64,000 bases of DNA from Streptomyces sp. F001 (GTDB taxonomy: Bacteria > Actinomycetota > Actinomycetes > Streptomycetales > Streptomycetaceae). Each line of letters opens with the position of its first letter. Position 1 is the stretch's first letter. Below the pieces are notes generated by a model that saw only the letters and a program-made list of their open reading frames with translations, ran no database searches and had not been told where the DNA came from. Of this stretch, positions 62,374 through 64,000 are shown one piece after another. Where the stretch lies: positions 62,001-126,000 of the forward strand of contig NZ_QZWF01000010.1 of NCBI RefSeq assembly GCF_004187715.1. The letters run 5' to 3'. The position numbers and the translations under genes were made by a program.

Positions 62374-62403
62374 CTAACATTGTCGTTACTAACGTTGTCG
62401 TTA
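62374..62403 (+). promoter_or_regulatory. two tandem 15-bp operator-like repeats
   Basis: CTAACATTGTCGTTA (62374-62388) is followed directly by CTAACGTTGTCGTTA (62389-62403), differing in one base. Each contains the dyad TAAC-N6-GTTA. They end five bases before ATG 62409 of the ATPase, in an AT-rich patch. Confidence 0.75.
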
Positions 62404-62408
62404 GTGTC

Positions 62409-63857
62409 ATGGCTGGGGATGCGTGGAGGTCGGCGGGCGTGGTGGATTTCGTGGGGCGTCGGCAGGAGCTGGCGACGCTGGAGCGAGAGCTGCAGAAGGT
62501 GGCGGCAGGGGTCGGCGGGGAGCGGCCCGGTCGGTGCGTGATGCTGCGCGGGCGACGCCGGGTGGGCAAGTCGCGGCTGGTCGAGCGGTTCGTGGAGCGT
62601 GCCGGGGCACCTTTCTTGTTCTACGCGGCCACTGGTGCATCGCCGGGGGGTGATCTGGCGCGGCTGGCCCGGGACGCCCAGGCGTCGACGCTGCCGCTGG
62701 CGCAGCTGGTGGCCGCCGCGCGACCGGAGAGCTGGGATGCAGCATTCGATGTACTGGCCGCGGCGCTGCCCGCCGACCGGGCCAGCGTGCTGGTCATCGA
62801 CGAGGTGCCGTACCTGATGGATGCCGACGGCGCTTTCGAGGGGATGCTGCAGCGGGCCTGGGACCGGGTGCTGGAGACCAAGCCGGTGCTGCTGGTCCTC
62901 ATCGGATCGGATCTGTCGATGATGGAGGCGCTGAACAGCTACGGACGCCCCTTCCACCAGCGTGGCCGGGAGATGGTGCTCGGGCCGCTGAACCCCGCCG
63001 AGGTCGGGCGGATGCTGGGACTGGATCCGGCCGAAGCCTTCGACGCCGCGCTGGTCACCGGCGGGCTGCCGCTGATCTGCACGGAGTGGCCGCACGGCGC
63101 GGGACTGTGGGACTTCCTCGGCGAGGCGCTGAACGATTCGGTCTCGGCATTGCTGGTGTCCGCCGAGCGCTCGCTGGCCGCGGAGTTCCCGCCGCAGGCC
63201 CAGGCCCGTGCGGTGCTGGCGGCGATCGGCAGTGGCGAGCGCACCTTCACCAACATCGCCCGCGCGGCCGGCGGAATCGGCGCCACGCCGTTGCAGCGAG
63301 CGCTGGAGCTGCTCACGCACAAGCGGATCGTTGCCGGGGAGTTGCCCGTCTCCCTGCGCCCGTCGAAGGATCGCCGCTACCGGGTGACGGATCCGTACCT
63401 GCGGTTTTGGCTGCACCTTCTCGGCCCTTCCATGGAGGAGATCGAGCGGGGACGGGGCGATCTGACCTTGGCGCGGATCCGGGAGAACTGGACCAGCTGG
63501 CGCGGCCGGGCCGTCGAGCCGCTCGTCCGCGAGGCGCTCGCCCGGATACTGCCCGACGACCGGCTGCCCGCGGCCCCCGCGATGGGCGGCTACTGGACGC
63601 GCACCAACGACATCGAGATCGACATCGTCGGGGCGGACCGCGCCCCCCTCGCCAAGGAGCTGCTGTTCGTCGGTTCCATCAAGTGGCTGGAGCAATCACC
63701 CTTCGACCGGCACGACCTGGCAGCCCTCCACCGCCACCGGGCTGCGCTCACCGCCGAACCCGTCCCGGTCGTGGCGGTCTCGCGCAGCGGAGTCGACTGT
63801 CCGGGACTCGACGCCGCCTACGGCCCCGACGATCTGCTGACGGCATGGCCGCTGTGA
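62409..63857 (+). CDS. AAA ATPase with DUF234 C-terminal domain (archaeal-ATPase type)
   Basis: 482 aa, ATG 62409. FVGRRQELATLERELQK at the start, Walker A MLRGRRRVGKSRLVERF, Walker B SVLVIDEVPYLMD, a sensor-1-like LIGSD, then a winged-helix part (TFTNIARAAGGIGATPLQRALELLTHKRIV) and the DUF234 C-terminus with YRVTDPYLRFWLHL and a nuclease-like TRTNDIEIDIVGAD...LLFVGSIKWLEQSPFD (Glu/Asp-Ile-Asp and K as in PD-(D/E)xK folds). No signal peptide. Role unknown; the tandem repeats next to its start suggest tight control, maybe by a regulator outside the window. Confidence 0.9.
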   Translation: MAGDAWRSAGVVDFVGRRQELATLERELQKVAAGVGGERPGRCVMLRGRRRVGKSRLVERFVERAGAPFLFYAATGASPGGDLARLARDAQASTLPLAQLVAAARPESWDAAFDVLAAALPADRASVLVIDEVPYLMDADGAFEGMLQRAWDRVLETKPVLLVLIGSDLSMMEALNSYGRPFHQRGREMVLGPLNPAEVGRMLGLDPAEAFDAALVTGGLPLICTEWPHGAGLWDFLGEALNDSVSALLVSAERSLAAEFPPQAQARAVLAAIGSGERTFTNIARAAGGIGATPLQRALELLTHKRIVAGELPVSLRPSKDRRYRVTDPYLRFWLHLLGPSMEEIERGRGDLTLARIRENWTSWRGRAVEPLVREALARILPDDRLPAAPAMGGYWTRTNDIEIDIVGADRAPLAKELLFVGSIKWLEQSPFDRHDLAALHRHRAALTAEPVPVVAVSRSGVDCPGLDAAYGPDDLLTAWPL

Positions 63858-64000
63858 GCAGCGAACTGCGGGCGCGGCAACGCGGTTGGCGCCAGGCGGG
63901 CGACTCGGCGACCGGGGCAGTCGTATGAGGCCTGTTCCGAGTTTCCAGCGTGGTGCCGGGATGGGGCGCGGCTCTCCCACGGAACCCGTCGGCGGCGCAC
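63858..64000. other. window end, no gene seen
   Basis: 143 bases after the ATPase stop. No coding sequence, repeat or terminator with good support is visible. Confidence 0.5.

Overview
The window is very GC-rich actinobacterial chromosome, almost certainly Streptomyces. Evidence: strong third-position GC, GTG starts, a WhiB-family regulator, a bldB/whiJ-type XRE-DUF397 pair, a SpoIIE/GAF/HATPase phosphatase, F420-type oxidoreductase, polyphosphate glucokinase and leaderless genes. The gene order from about 25 kb to 57.8 kb (ahpD-ahpC-oxyR, PBP, PP2C, DUF402, fumC, class I fumarase, DUF1707, whiB-like, glpX, DUF4245, xseB-xseA, ispH, ppgK, ychF) matches, from memory, the conserved SCO503x-506x segment of S. 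coelicolor.

Layout. 1-17.6 kb is accessory. It opens with the tail of a Tad/Flp pilus locus (pilin end, TadG-like protein, lipoprotein, OmpA-domain protein), then a ~1.1 kb imperfect giant palindrome, an XRE-DUF397 pair and a frameshifted small ATPase. Two paralogous multidomain proteins (5095-7194 and 13940-16270) carry a Flp-pilin-like segment with a class III signal motif in the middle and unrelated C-terminal ends. The second ends in a Tox-REase-5-like nuclease domain and is followed by an Imm52-like gene; the first is followed by an overlapping unknown gene. Between them lie a lipoprotein, a VOC protein, a DUF397 fragment and a Tat/DUF1906 cell-wall group. 17.6-34 kb holds membrane and metabolic genes: DUF418, LLM oxidoreductase, methyltransferase, isoprenyl transferase, PIN-PhoH, lytic transglycosylase, AI-2E-type exporter, the ahpCD/oxyR peroxide module, a PadR-ABC operon and an RHH-SPFH pair.

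34-57.8 kb is core: a bifunctional PBP with a C-terminal frameshift, katA, PP2C phosphatase, two unrelated fumarases (with a sulfotransferase/lipase pair inserted between them), WhiB-like, glpX, exonuclease VII, ispH, ppgK and ychF. 57.9-62.2 kb is a decayed strip: 3' stubs of a histidine kinase, an FMN-binding protein, an ArsB permease and a molybdopterin oxidoreductase, plus a truncated M56 peptidase and a damaged BlaI. The window ends with an AAA/DUF234 ATPase preceded by two perfect tandem 15-bp operator-like repeats.

Main biological interest: the two pilin-carrier proteins look like polymorphic toxins built on a prepilin scaffold next to a Tad-type locus, and both are preceded by the same 16-bp palindrome at the same distance from a -10-like box. 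Five apparent single-base frameshifts in the window mean that some defects may be sequencing errors rather than biology.
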